Assembly: GCA_036571765.1 (NCBI GenBank)
Contig: BROE01000011.1
Coordinates: 4,911,962 to 4,975,961, forward strand
From: Plecoglossus altivelis
Lineage: Eukaryota > Chordata > Actinopteri > Osmeriformes > Plecoglossidae
Length of the DNA: 64,000 nucleotides
Direction of reading: 5' to 3'
Of the stretch, positions 24,101 to 35,617 are shown one piece after another (position 1 is the first letter of the stretch; every line of letters begins with the position of its first letter). Made by a program: the position numbers and the translations under genes. The notes beneath the pieces are model-generated. The model saw nothing but the letters and a program-made list of their open reading frames with translations. It searched no databases and was not told the DNA's origin.

Positions 24101-25437
24101 TTCTCCACAGCCAATTATAAAACGTCCTGTTTATTTGGCTACAGGCCTCATAGGCACTTTAAAAAGGACAACCCTTTCTACTAAAAGAGAGAGAGAAACA
24201 GATAGTGAGAGAGAGTATTTCTGCTTGGATGTCCACAGGTGTGTGTGTGTGAGAGAGCGACAGTGTCATGCGATGATCGTGTTTTCTGCATCTCGCGTGT
24301 GCTCTGCAATGTCCGTGTGTGTTTGTCTGAGTCTTTGGTGAAGCATCGCAGCTGTGTAAAGAGGACACTGCTGGAGTGATTAAGAGGACAAGCTGTGTTT
24401 ACCACCTCTGTCTCTCCCTCTCTCCCTCAGTCTCCCCCTCTCTGCTTTCTCCTTACAATGTTGCAGAGGACTTGGTGTGTTCGTCTTTCCCCTCCGTTTT
24501 AAAGAACAAGATTTGGAGAAGATCACCTTCGGTTGGATGCTGATTGAAGTGGACATTCATGACATCATCTCCTCAACCTGGTGGTTCTCCAGTTGATAGA
24601 AAAGAAAGAAGTGAAGAAGACAAGCAAAGTGATGAGCAAAGCTTGAGATGCTTCAGTAAAGTGATATCTCTTATCTGACTGGTGTGAGAGAGCAATACCG
24701 CCTGGTAATTAGACCGCTTATCTACGCATCCGCTCTATTGGTTCCCCTCGGGGTGAGGGGTGGGGACAGCAGGCTGGGATGATCCTATAGGCCGCCGTGG
24801 GGAACCCAGCCTGATAATTACTGCACATGTAAAGTGGAGAAGGAGATGCAGAAGGAAAGAGGGAAGAAAAGGGAGGATGTTGGAGGGGAGTGAGAGTGGT
24901 TGAGTGAAGGAGGGATATAAAGCAAGGGAGAGGCAGAGGATAGAGAGAGGATACACTCATGGGTTCAGCTTTTTCCAGCCACCACCCCCTCCCGAATGAG
25001 AGTTTATGTTACATGTATTAGTGAGCCGTGTCAGACAGTTAACCTGCCTTTTATTGATCTCCCAGCTTCAAGCTCAGGAATCAGCCTCTTTTAATGGGCC
25101 GTAATGGAACTGGCTCTTCTCTTTTAAGACCAACTGCAGTTCCTCCATCAACCCCCACCCACCCTGCTCCCAGCCACAATAAAGATGCTCATGTTGTCAT
25201 ATCATTTCATTGATCTCCTTCATGCCAGTTCTGGAAACGTTGCTTTAGAATGCCCGACAAAATGACCTATTTGAATTTCCGAATTTCCGATGGATAGAGT
25301 AGATGCAAGGCTGAATATCTCCTTCTGACTGAAAGGATCGTGGCTTAGAGTTAACAGAAGACAGCTCCTAAACAGCTGCAGGTTTTCCATCTTGGAAAGG
25401 AAGCCAGTGTGTGTCATCGCTCTGGAAGTACTGAAGG

Positions 25438-25626
25438 AATGTAGGACTATTGGGTTGTAGGACTATAGGGCTGCAGTGCTGTAGGACTGCAGTGCTGTAG
25501 GGCTGTAGGACTATTGGGCTGTAGGACTATTGGGTTGTAGGACTATTGGGTTGTAGAACTGTAGGGCTGCAGTGCTGTAGGGCTGTAGGACTATTGGGCT
25601 GTAGGACTGTAGGACAGTAGGGCTGA
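25438..25626 (+). repeat. GTAGGACTATTGGG / CTGCAGTGCT minisatellite
   Basis: Higher-order mixture of GTAGGACTATTGGGTT and GTAGGGCTGCAGTGCT units, about 16-25 bases each. Confidence 0.85.
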
Positions 25627-26325
25627 AGGAGAAGCCACTATTTCATTCTTGCCAATTCTTGCCTCTACTATACATACTTTCTGCGAGTCACTCTGTACAG
25701 AGTAATCCATGACTGATGTGCAGGTCTCTCTGTTTTTATATTGCATCAACAATGCCTTCTTAACTTCAGCCTCAATCATATTCACGTTCCCTGGAAAGAC
25801 ACAACTTGTATATCTCTGGACACTGTCCTGTCACCTCTTCAAAACATAGTGGTTCTCATTTGGCCATAAGATAATTATCAATGTGTGGCATCTATTGGCA
25901 ACAGATCTATTGTGAATCAAACCTGAAATGAGTTGCAGACTTCCTGTTTCCGAAAACAAAACCAAATTTGATTCGGAAGGGAATGCCACCTAAGAGCTCT
26001 TGAAACATAATTTTGGTGTGAAGAACAAAGCCCATGCATGATCACAGTTTGATTAATTAAACTAAATTAATTTTGAAATAAAAATGAATGACTCATTTCG
26101 CTGGATTTTCTTGTTCAAAGCTCTTTTTCCACACTTAATGGATGCACCATCCTGCTCACGCTTAGTGGTCTGGGTATGCATGTGACCTACATAAGAAATA
26201 TCAAAGCCAAAACCCCCAAAAGAGGAACCAAAATATATATTTTTTAATGTACGCACAGCTTGTTGGCACATCCATCCAACCCAAGCATAATAACATTAGA
26301 ACAAAAAAGAACACTTCCTGTTGGT

Positions 26326-26373
26326 TTATTGTTAAGGGTGGCTGGCGTGTCGTGTCGTCATCACAGTGTCAAT
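26326..26373 (+). repeat. 48-bp direct repeat, left copy flanking an assembly gap
   Basis: Begins TTATTGTTAAGGGTGGCTGG and is identical to bases 26482-26529 on the other side of the N-run. Confidence 0.95.
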
Positions 26374-26385
26374 AAAATATATCCC

Positions 26386-26481
26386 NNNNNNNNNNNNNNN
26401 NNNNNNNNNNNNNNNNNNNNNNNNNNNNNNNNNNNNNNNNNNNNNNNNNNNNNNNNNNNNNNNNNNNNNNNNNNNNNNNNN
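26386..26481. other. Assembly gap (96 N)
   Basis: A run of N between two identical 48-bp copies. Its true content is unknown. Confidence 0.99.
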
Positions 26482-26529
26482 TTATTGTTAAGGGTGGCTG
26501 GCGTGTCGTGTCGTCATCACAGTGTCAAT
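26482..26529 (+). repeat. 48-bp direct repeat, right copy flanking an assembly gap
   Basis: Identical to 26326-26373; it starts at the first base after the gap. The sequences beyond the two copies differ. Confidence 0.95.
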
Positions 26530-27559
26530 GACACACTACTTCTGTCCACGGTCTTCTTCATCCAAATCGTCATAGGTCCCCGCCCTTCACGCCTCTTTTC
26601 CACTCCAAAACGTCCATACACCTAACCCCCCTTAATCGATTGCCTTCCCGCAGCGTCTTCGAGACCACAAGAAATCTTATTCCTAGGGTTGACGATGCCT
26701 GGCCCATGTGATTGAGACGTGCGGCCTTCACTATTGATGCGCGGCCGCGTGGATGTTCCATTCCTTTTGAATCTGACTGGAAGACCTCGATGTCAGAGAT
26801 CTGTCAGCTCAGAGGCTGAGGATATCTTTTTGTTGTTATCACTTGCTTGAGAAGAACGGAGGGGGGAAAAAATGGAAAGAAATGAAAACATTGGTCTCAC
26901 CTTAGCTGAACACGTACTGTAAGTGGCATCATAAACATATAGTTGGTGTTAAGATTATTGCCGGTATATGTTTAGTGGTGTGTGCAAATGTTAATTAAGT
27001 GTTAATTAGCCAAGAAGCGTTTCCTGTAAATGAGGATGAGTGGTGAGAGAGCGTGGTTACAGTGAAGGTAGGTTCAGTGCCTTCTATTTGGGCTGTGGTT
27101 AAACATATCCATCCTGCCAATATTGTACTTGGCAACTCAATTTACTGTTTTATTCTTGCTCTGTTTTAATCTACCTTCAGCCAAAGAGAAAACTTGAAGG
27201 CAATCTACTCCTCGTCTACAATGTTGCAAAGAACTGGTGTAGGAGAAGGACTGTTGGTATTGTGTCAATTAGCCTCGTTAAAATGGCAACACCTTCACAT
27301 GGTTGGGAAATATTCAGCCACATTGTTGCCCCATCCTAGACCCTCATCCTGGGGTTGAACAATGACCCACGATGTCATATGAAGAATCCAACCTTTCTCA
27401 GGTGCCAGGGTGTCAAAGTAACAATAGTGCTGCCATCTTATTGGTCAAAGGTTTAAAGTTCTACTTCCTGTGTTCCACTGGGGCCATGGGGGAGCAGTGT
27501 GCTGGTAGAAGAGTCAGCACTAATTGCCTCTCTTAAGAGTTTGGTTGTTTTCCCCACGG

Positions 27560-28030
27560 CATCCTCCTGACTCATCCAGACAGGAAGAAGAACATCACTG
27601 ATCTACCACCACAGGCACTGGCTCACACCTACATTTCTGTTCATTAACAAGAAGGTTAAGAAAAACATCAGCTCTGTCCTGACTTTCAGGGCACCATACA
27701 CATTACAGAAGGAAAGCCAAAGGCTGAGGCAGAGTAAATAGACATTGACAGTACATCGGTTATGGAGAAGAACCTTGAAGATTTTCCCCATCGGTCAGGT
27801 CCAGCTCACTCTCCCTCGCCTCACTAACTGTACGTTCAAGTCCTCGAGAAAAGTGAAATGAGGACCGCAGAGGCTGCACTGGACGTTGACCTTGAGGCCC
27901 TTAAGGATGGCAGGTGCATCGTGAGCACCTGCTCTGCTCGCTTCTCCTGCTGGGATATTCCTAGTTCTTTGTCCACTGTCCAACCTGAGATTTTCAACCT
28001 AAACTTTGAGAACCATGAAATATGGATGGG
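27560..28030 (-). pseudogene. Possible transglutaminase-like exon remnant, frameshifted
   Basis: Reading the minus strand, one frame gives LKISGWTVDKE followed by SQQEKRAEQVL. This resembles the transglutaminase end-of-core pattern (a GLKISTKxVG-like strand, then an EGSxEER-like helix). After a stop, other frames give SELDLTDGEN, then KVLLHNRCTVNVYLLCLSL, then FLNLLVNEQK and PVPVVVDQ. That is the order expected for the first beta-barrel of a transglutaminase. At least two frame changes and internal stops separate the pieces, so no protein could be made as it stands. In vertebrate transglutaminase genes these parts lie close together, often in one exon. I see no neighbouring exons. The match is by eye and partial, and chance or a different beta-sandwich family remains possible. 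Confidence 0.35.
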
Positions 28031-29128
28031 AGTAGAAGAGGGGCCTTGACGCAGACCTGGCAGAATACTGCAGCAACAGCACATATTTTATTGAGTAGTT
28101 TTAGTGTAGCTTTCAGAGGAATCGGAGGAGGGGGGGGGGAGAGGGAGAGAGAAGATCCACAGTATTGGTTGTCTTAAAAAAGCAGAATGTATAAATGTTG
28201 CAGAAGACGAGGTAAGGCAGTGATGAGGCTTGTTACCTCCTTTCCAAATTGCTCTGCTTAATGAAGCGGTTGCGATCGATACCGGGATTAAGAGGACAAG
28301 ATGTGCCCTCAGACGTTGAGTGAATCTCCGTGTGTTGGTTACATCCCATAATGCACCCAGACCAAGAGTAGTGTGAGACAGGGAGAGTGCTTCTGAGACC
28401 CAGATCAGAGGGACTCGGAAGAGAAACCTCCCTGTCATGCTCCGCAGACCTCAGAGAGGCTGCAGAGCCTTAGCCACGTGTCTGGGGCTGGCTAGCATGT
28501 GCTCCCATCCACTGATTTGTCTCTTCTTCTGCATTCAAAGGAGTAAATGACGGTGAGCCATCTGTTATGATACACTTTACGCCGCTGAAAATGACTGTGA
28601 CGGACCGATGACTGAAAGGTGGCCACGAACGGTGTGTGCGCACGCGCACGTGTGCGTGTGTCAGAGACTGTTCTTGTGTGGAAAAAAATGAGCTTCGACG
28701 CAGGCTTAAAAAAAACTAAGTCTCAAATGAAAGACCAGCGCTTTAGAAGATTTTGATTGATGGAGAGATGAAGAAAAAGAGAAAAGGAAAGCTGGGTTCC
28801 CATTTGAACTAGGCTTCGTCTAATGAACGCCGCCTCCGCCAGGAGCTAAACGTTCTAGTTCATCATATAATAGCGTTGAGATGCCCAGCCTGTTTAAGCA
28901 TCATTCAAAATGGATGCCAAGAACGCGGTCTTGTCAATACCGTCTTCCAGACCACAGGCAATACACTATACACTTATGGGAGCTGGCTCCCTAGAAATGG
29001 TTCCTAGAAACCAAACGGTTGTGTCTCCTTCTGTCACAGCCTGTAAACACTATCTGCTGCTTTCATCCACGTCAGCTCATCCCTCTGACATACTACTGTC
29101 ATTTTACTCTGACACTATTGGAAGGAGT

Positions 29129-29173
29129 AGGACCCCAGCCCCCTCCTACACCCCGTAGGAGGGGGCTGGATCC
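29129..29173. repeat. Hairpin-forming inverted repeat, 15-bp perfect core stem
   Basis: CCAGCCCCCTCCTAC (29135-29149) is perfectly complementary to GTAGGAGGGGGCTGG (29155-29169) with a 5-base loop. The arms extend outward to AGGAC / ATCCT with one slip. Confidence 0.85.
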
Positions 29174-31124
29174 TGACTCCCAGGCAGTGGTGGAGCAAGC
29201 GCTAGACAGAGGAAGGGAAAGAGAGGACTAGAAATTTTAAAAAAGGATAGAGCGAGAAGAATAGGGTGTGTGGGTTTAGGTAGGAAATGGGATAGGGGGG
29301 GGCAGCATGTTAAAATGCTGAACAGTCTTTGAACACCGCTAAGCTTAGATTCATATTCTCTTCATTTCTGATTGGTAACTGGCTTTATTGCAATGCAATG
29401 AAGCAGTGAATATCCAGAAGTATATTTATTCTGTCTGTAATATCTGCCACAAATGTAATCCCAGTTTCTCTCTGTTTAAACGCGTTGAAAAAATAACCTC
29501 TTAAAATAAAAACAACCATCACGAGACGTGAAAGAATTGAAGACCCAGGGGAGGAAACCTAAACGTTCTGAAGATGTTCTGAAGTGCAGGACAAGTGACT
29601 CTTAGCTTCCTTACTAGTAGTACGACTCTGCTAACGTATTCTTTATGCGTATTCTAGAACGGTCTCTCGGACATGCGTGTCTGAACGAGACCCAAGCGAG
29701 GACAGTTGATTCTGACATCCCAGACACAGTCAGAACGCTGAGCTGCCTGCCTGCTTGTCAGGTCAGAGACACTGTCCTCACACTTTGACTCTCAACAGGA
29801 ACAACCAAAGTGTCAAGTGACAAAATGTTTGCTGAACTCACACCAGAAACACAACTCTGAATGGTTGGTGATCATTTGTTAACTGATCATGATACGTATG
29901 AATGCTAAACGTACAATTGCTCTGCCTTTGTTACATATATATATTATGCTATCTCAACTGGTGTAATTACAGGCAATGTCTTCCCGCGTGTTGGAATCCT
30001 CCCACACTAAACAATGCCTGGTTGACATGGCAACAGAGAAGGCGTCACCCCACACCCTACCTTTGCACCCAGCATGGATTTTCCTGTGATTTGAGCAGAA
30101 TTGCCCTTCCTATTGTGTCTCCATCTCTGCATCCTGCCATCCACTGGCTCTTGAAATGTGCTGCTCTGACAGAACATTTCTCCATTCCACAAGTCTAGCT
30201 ACTGCACTTTTAAACTGGTTTCTGTTAGCACTGTTCTGTTTCTGAGGAATCATTTTCTCTTTCAGTCTGCAACCTTGTCTGCAAACAGTTTAGAGGGTTA
30301 TCTCAATCCGAGTGTTACAATTCACTTTCTCCGCAGCAAGGGCAGATAACAGGGCAAACTGCGCAGCTGTACTTTTTTTAGTTGTTGCGTCGATGTCATC
30401 AGATACCTTTGGGAGCAAATCTATCAAATGTGCTATCCAATCCGATTTCTGTTCATGTATAGAGCAGGTCATACCCCGCCGGAAACATAATTGCCTCACA
30501 TATCTTTACATCGGCTACTCTGTAGTCAAAACAGGGGTTTCTGCCCGGCTCTCTGCCTCATTCACAAGGCGAGAGGAAAGTTGGCCCTTTTCCAAGACCA
30601 GAAAAGAGCGTCTCTTCTTTTATTGCTGCAGAATTAATTTCCACCATTTTCCATCCATTTTCTGTTGAGAATACGGATAAGGATTGTGTGGATTTATCCA
30701 GTGCCAATTAGACATCCACCCCGTTGAGGTTAATAGGGGATTAAGCGGAGCTAGGACCCTCTCTGCCATCCCACTGCCCATCTAAACTGTGACACCGCAG
30801 AACCAAGCAGGTTCTCAGAGTAGAACATGAATCAATTAGTACATCTCGGGTAATGTCTTCCTGTGGCTGAGTGCCTGGCTTCCAGGCACACTGGCACAGT
30901 GAGAGAATAACAAGCAAGTTCGTCAACTGGAATGTTTTGCTCCCGCTTGCAAGCTGACCCCCTTTTTGGGATTTATTCTGTACTTAATTAATGAAGGCAA
31001 GATACACTAAATTGTCCTGTCATATCTTAAGCTGGTCTTAAAACACGCTGGCAGAGAACTGTTCTATTCAACGGCATACATACTTGTGCCTGGCATTGCT
31101 TTTGCTTGACACTTCAACAAACAG

Positions 31125-31320
31125 CTAACAAGTTACTCCAACACAAACAGCTAGCAGGTCACTCCAACACAAACATCTAGCAGGTCACTCCAACACAAAC
31201 AGCTTGCAGGTCACTCCAACACAAACAGCTAGCAGGTCACTCCAACACAAACAGCTAGCAGGTCACTCCAACACAAACATCTAGCAGGTCACTCCAACAC
31301 AAACAGCTAGCAAGTCCTAC
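31125..31320 (+). repeat. 26-bp minisatellite abutting a gabbr2 splice donor
   Basis: Units starting CTAGCAGGTCACTCC recur every 26 bases at 31125, 31151, 31177, 31203, 31229, 31255, 31281 and 31307. The eighth is partial and runs into the exon. Its bases 31319-31320 are the AC that reads as the GT donor of the 46-codon exon. Confidence 0.93.
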
Positions 31321-31458
31321 CTGCACCAGGTTCCAGCCCTCCAGAGACTCAGCGATGATGGAGGTGACAGATGGACACACTCCTCCGAAGATCATCAGGT
31401 GTTTGGGACCGTAGCAAATGGCATCGAAGAACGCTCGCAAACCCTTAGCGTTGTCGCA
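31321..31458 (-). CDS. gabbr2: gabbr2 internal exon, ectodomain lobe 1 (46 codons)
   Basis: The exon is 138 bp and phase 0 at both ends. The acceptor is a pyrimidine tract ending CTTCCAG|TGC and the donor is CAG|GTAGGA. It begins CDNAKGLRAF, contains MIFGGVCPSVTSIIAESL and ends GWNLVQ, the characteristic GABA-B2 Venus-flytrap segment. In the human protein the opening Cys and the Cys of GGVCPS are, as I recall, disulfide-bonded; both are present here. The segment precedes the LSFAATTPVL strand encoded by the next exon. An oddity is a Cys at codon 15 (31414-31416) where, from memory, mammalian GABBR2 has Lys (DAIKYGP). The reading frame is otherwise intact. A 26-bp minisatellite runs up to the donor side. 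The upstream intron has an unusually long purine-rich plus strand, which is a pyrimidine tract in the transcript. Confidence 0.96.
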
Positions 31459-32798
31459 CTGGAAGGAGGGGCGGCGGGAAAAAGGAAGAGAAAAGAAGAA
31501 TGGAGAAGAGAGGTGAGTGTTGGAGAAGGAATGGGTGAGAGGAGAGAAATGATGGAAGAGAAAAAGACGGATACAAAGTTACAAAGCTGCATCAGGCAAG
31601 TACTGACTCACTGGACACCAGGTGACTCTCATTCCTCCCAATCAATTACACCCATCCACCAATCCTAAAAGGCGTGCGCTCAGAATAAATCCACATTCCA
31701 CTAATCATTCAATGATGTCCGACTTCATGTTTTCAGAATAGCATGTTTACAAAGCTTCATATGTGAGTACACTATCCACATTTGCTAGCTTCGAAACTAA
31801 GGATACTACAATCACACAGGGCCTTGACTGCACAGCCATCTTCCATTACTATGGCAACACTCATGGCTCTCCTCGAGTGCAGGAGAGAGGGATTGAGCAA
31901 GAGAGGGAATAGGAAGAAGAAGAAAAAAAACATAGAGTATGTTCTATTGATTGCTACATGAGCTCCTAACTGGTTTTGGGTCAAATTTGTCTGTGTTTGT
32001 AATGATATTTCCATCGAAGGTAAACACTCCACAGTGTCCCTATTACACACACTCAATTCTGGATGGACTGACAGCTGGTGTGTGTGCGTGCACATGCGTG
32101 TGTGTTTGTGTCCACCAGGACTGAATCCATCTCCAGTTGAAAGCCCTCCGACCTTGTTAAAGATCAACCTGGTTGGAATTAGATTTCTCCAGAGAAGCTG
32201 CAGTGCGTCTTGATGCCGGAGATTAAAAATCGAAACCCTGAGAGACCTAGGAACCTCTGCCTTAACAAGACTGAAGGCTGCCTGGGACTGGGTCTGTAGT
32301 AGCATACCTACAGACACCAAGCAGCTTTCAGAAGTCCATGGGCCCTGACACATGGTACTGTGCACAACCATTTACCAGCTGAAGATCCTTCTGAAGGCCA
32401 TCATCTAAAAAAACCTTTAAGGCCCTCAGGAGAAGCTCTCAGGAGAAGCTACCTATCCTGGAACAATGTAGGTTGATAGTGGGCCATTTTTCAGAGGTAC
32501 TGTGTCATACAAATACCATAGCAATATATACAGCTGAAGTCATTTGTTTTAGAGAGATCAGAGTTCAGGAAGTTTTCAGGGCGTAGAAGTTTGGGGATCC
32601 CATTAAGGTAATGATGTAAACTGAACCAAGATAAGGGCTTGCGTTGTATTAGCCCATGTTAACAAGCAGTAATGTGTGATGTTCTACGTCTTTGTTTCAC
32701 CACTGAGCCATAACATCCGCAGAAGGTGGAAAGAGGAGGAGCGGGGGCTTGTGATTAAGTGTGGGGGGGGGTGGGGTGGGGCGAGTTGGGGTGTGGAG

Positions 32799-32920
32799 GG
32801 TCTTGTCCAACATGAGGCCTGTGATAGCCAATAATCGAAGTGTCGCAGCTCAAACATGATAGGGGGGGGGTCTTGTCCACATGGCTGAAGCAAAACGATG
32901 TGGCAGCTCAAACATGATAT
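32799..32920 (+). repeat. Diverged tandem duplication (about 50-60 bp units)
   Basis: Both copies start with GGTCTTGTCC and end with GCAGCTCAAACATGATA. The middles differ by indels. Confidence 0.75.
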
Positions 32921-33231
32921 CTCATTTGCATAACGCGAGCCTTCTTCCTTTGAGCCTGCTGATTGGCTGTCAGCAGGTGAGCAGGATGGCTCACGTGCTG
33001 AAACAAAGCAGGCTGGATGCGAGGGCACCTTCTACTGTTTCAAACTCTACACACCATTCATTTCATCCGTACGTCTTCATTCTGCGTAGCAGAAACATTT
33101 ACTAATTCATATTTCATACATACTCACCAAATACTTCTGAATACAGTTTATTTCGTGGCTGTTTGGTAAAACTTTACTTAATCGTTTCTATATCTATGCC
33201 AATAGCTTGGATATGAGTCAAATATGTAATA

Positions 33232-33263
33232 ATTATTATCATTATTGAAATAATGATAATAAT
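33232..33263. repeat. Perfect AT-rich palindrome, 15-bp arms
   Basis: ATTATTATCATTATT, a GA spacer, then AATAATGATAATAAT, its exact reverse complement. Confidence 0.9.
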
Positions 33264-33842
33264 GCCTTGTAATTGTTTACACACCTATACCTGAAGACCT
33301 TTAATTAGACAGTTATGGAGTTGATTATTTACATGGCTGAAGACAGCCAAAGCCCGTTTGACACAATCACCATGTAATTAGCCTGAACAGCACTTATTAA
33401 AGCCTCACATGGCAGTCTGTCAATATCCCGTTGATGGTCCACAGCTTTGGTGCTGTCCTTTCCTTGTGTCACCATCTAAAGGCACTGGTACTCAGTGGGT
33501 CTGTATGATGGTTCCTGTCCTCATTCATAAAGAAATGGAGTCCTGGTCAAATGGCCACAGAGCAGATGTGTATGTGTGTGTGCGTGTGTGTGTGTGTGTG
33601 TGTGTTACAGTCCCATGGCCCCAGGGCACAGATGTGACCTCACTCTCTGACCTGACCATTAAGCACCTCACTTGGCCAATCACAGCAAAACGCTCCCTCC
33701 TTTGAGAAGTACACAGCACCGACCAACTGCTATGCTCTGGCTATAGAGAGAGAGAGATGAAGCAAAAGAGCTTTATCTTTGAACAGAGTCGATCTGATGC
33801 TAACCACCTCTATCATTTCCTCTCTCATTCTCTTTTTTCCCC

Positions 33843-33845
33843 TCC

Positions 33846-33879
<34 letters not shown>

Positions 33880-33893
33880 CCTCCCTCTCTCTT
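33843..33893 (+). repeat. (CT)n-rich tract
   Basis: CT repeats with CCCT interruptions; they explain the Ser/Leu-rich open frames here. Confidence 0.9.
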
Positions 33894-35331
33894 CTCACCC
33901 AATTTCTTCGGGCACACATCCACGCAATCTGCCTTGTTCGCAATGCTTTGACCACCGTGTTGCTATGGCAACCCGCTCGACACTTTGAGTGGCAAATGAA
34001 GAACAAGAAGGGAAAGTAGGGAGAGGAGGAAGAGGAGGCTGGCTGAACAGTGGCTATACTTAGCAGTGATTTTGTGTCACAATCAGACGCCCATTAATGG
34101 CTATACCTATTCAGGGGATGCTAGAGGGTTAACGATGGATATGGTTTGTTCCAAAGCCAGGATGTTAGAGAGACATGGGGCAGGGAAGAGAAACACAGAG
34201 GGACAGAGCAGGAGGGAGAGAGTGGGAGTCTCAAGGCGACAAAAGCAAAAGAGCAAGAAGTGACAAACAGATGAGGTGTCACATTTAAGAAGCTCTGGTG
34301 AGGTCAACCATCCTATCCTGAACACGGCCCCGCTATGCCCCTACATCCTCACCCCCCCACCCCCCCCCCACATACACACACACACATCTGTCATCCTTGC
34401 CTTTCCCACCTAGCTGGAGACAAACATGGCTCACATGACATGGTCTGTCCCCTTGCTCTTATAAGGTATGACAGTGGGAAAGACCAAGATGGATGCTTGC
34501 ATTCACTTCATCTGTAACTTTCTCTAACCCTCCTTCCTTTGAAATATACTTCCAATGAGACTGGATAAGAAAACAAATTACCTTTCTACAAGAATATCCA
34601 ACGGGAATGAACAAAGGTGAGGAGAGAGAGAGAAAAAAAACACAAACCTTAAAACAACTTCCTCTTGAATTTGGGAGGCCTGTTTGGGAGCCTCAAAGGA
34701 AACAATGAGTTTGCTTTCAGTGATCCAGGCTGTGTAAATGGGGCGTGGACCAAATAGCTGTCTGTCTCTTGTGGGGGTGGAGGGTATTCATGCTACCAGG
34801 AAACAAGTTTAACTCAATCTACTCGTTAGCACTAGCACCAAGCTTGTTCGCCGTTTCCCTTCAATCTCTTTGCAAGCATGTCAGCATAGTTGGGTATGAG
34901 TGTGTCTTTGTTTGTGTGTGTATAGACTGTGTGTTGATCTTGGAGGACATAAGTACTTACCTTAAGTCCGGGCAGTTCAGTTTTCTAAGATTTGCCACTG
35001 TATATTATTCACATGGATGCCAAATAAATCACATTGAGAGGCAGGCCTTGGTTTACAATCCACTATGCGACACAATAGATTCACACACTACCAGCAAACA
35101 CATATACAGGCACATACCCACACACATACAAACACCTGACAGTGTGCCAGTGTCTGTTGTGAGCACTGTGGACTGGACAGACATGTCATTCTGTGATAAC
35201 AACAAGAGCTCATCAAAGAGAGCTAACCATGATGAAATGTCTTGTTAGCTGAGCAGCTGCACCTGGCTCCGTTTAATAGCAAATTACTGCACTCAAATAA
35301 GCAACCTGAGGCCCCCCGGCACTACTGGTCT

Positions 35332-35558
35332 GTGTGTGTGAGAGAGTACACACGTGTGTGTGTGTGTGTGTGTGTGGGAGAGAGAGAAAGAGTACACGTG
35401 TGTGTGTGTGTGTGTGTGTGTGTGAGATGTAGAGAGAGAGAGTACACGTGTGTGTGTGTGTGAGAGAGTACACGTGTGTGTGTGCGTGTGTGTATGTGTG
35501 TGTGTGTGAGAGAGAGAGAGTAAATGTGTGTGTGTGTGTGTGTGGGAGAGAGAGAGTA

Positions 35559-35595
<37 letters not shown>

Positions 35596-35617
35596 GTACA
35601 CATGTGTGTGTGAGAGA
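35332..35617 (+). repeat. Compound (GT)n(GA)n block with GTACACGTGTG units
   Basis: Alternating GT and GA runs are joined by repeated AGTACACGTGTG words, about seven cycles. All long His/Thr/Ser frames on the minus strand here come from this block. Confidence 0.95.

Larger units (their letters stand above)
4606..31320 (-). other. gabbr2 intron between the 46- and 57-codon exons (26.7 kb)
   Basis: The intron is bounded by the donor GTAGGA at 31315-31320 and the acceptor CAG at 4606-4608. It contains microsatellites, minisatellites at 4900-5021, 16881-17412, 20255-20592, 20930-21145, 25438-25626 and 31125-31320, an assembly gap at 26386-26481, and a possible transglutaminase-like remnant near 27560-28030. 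Long unique stretches (for example 5220-7700, 8100-10600, 21150-24700, 28450-31100) show no gene I can support. Several are AT-rich with intact homeodomain- or POU-like words and could be regulatory, but nothing in a single sequence proves that. Confidence 0.9.
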
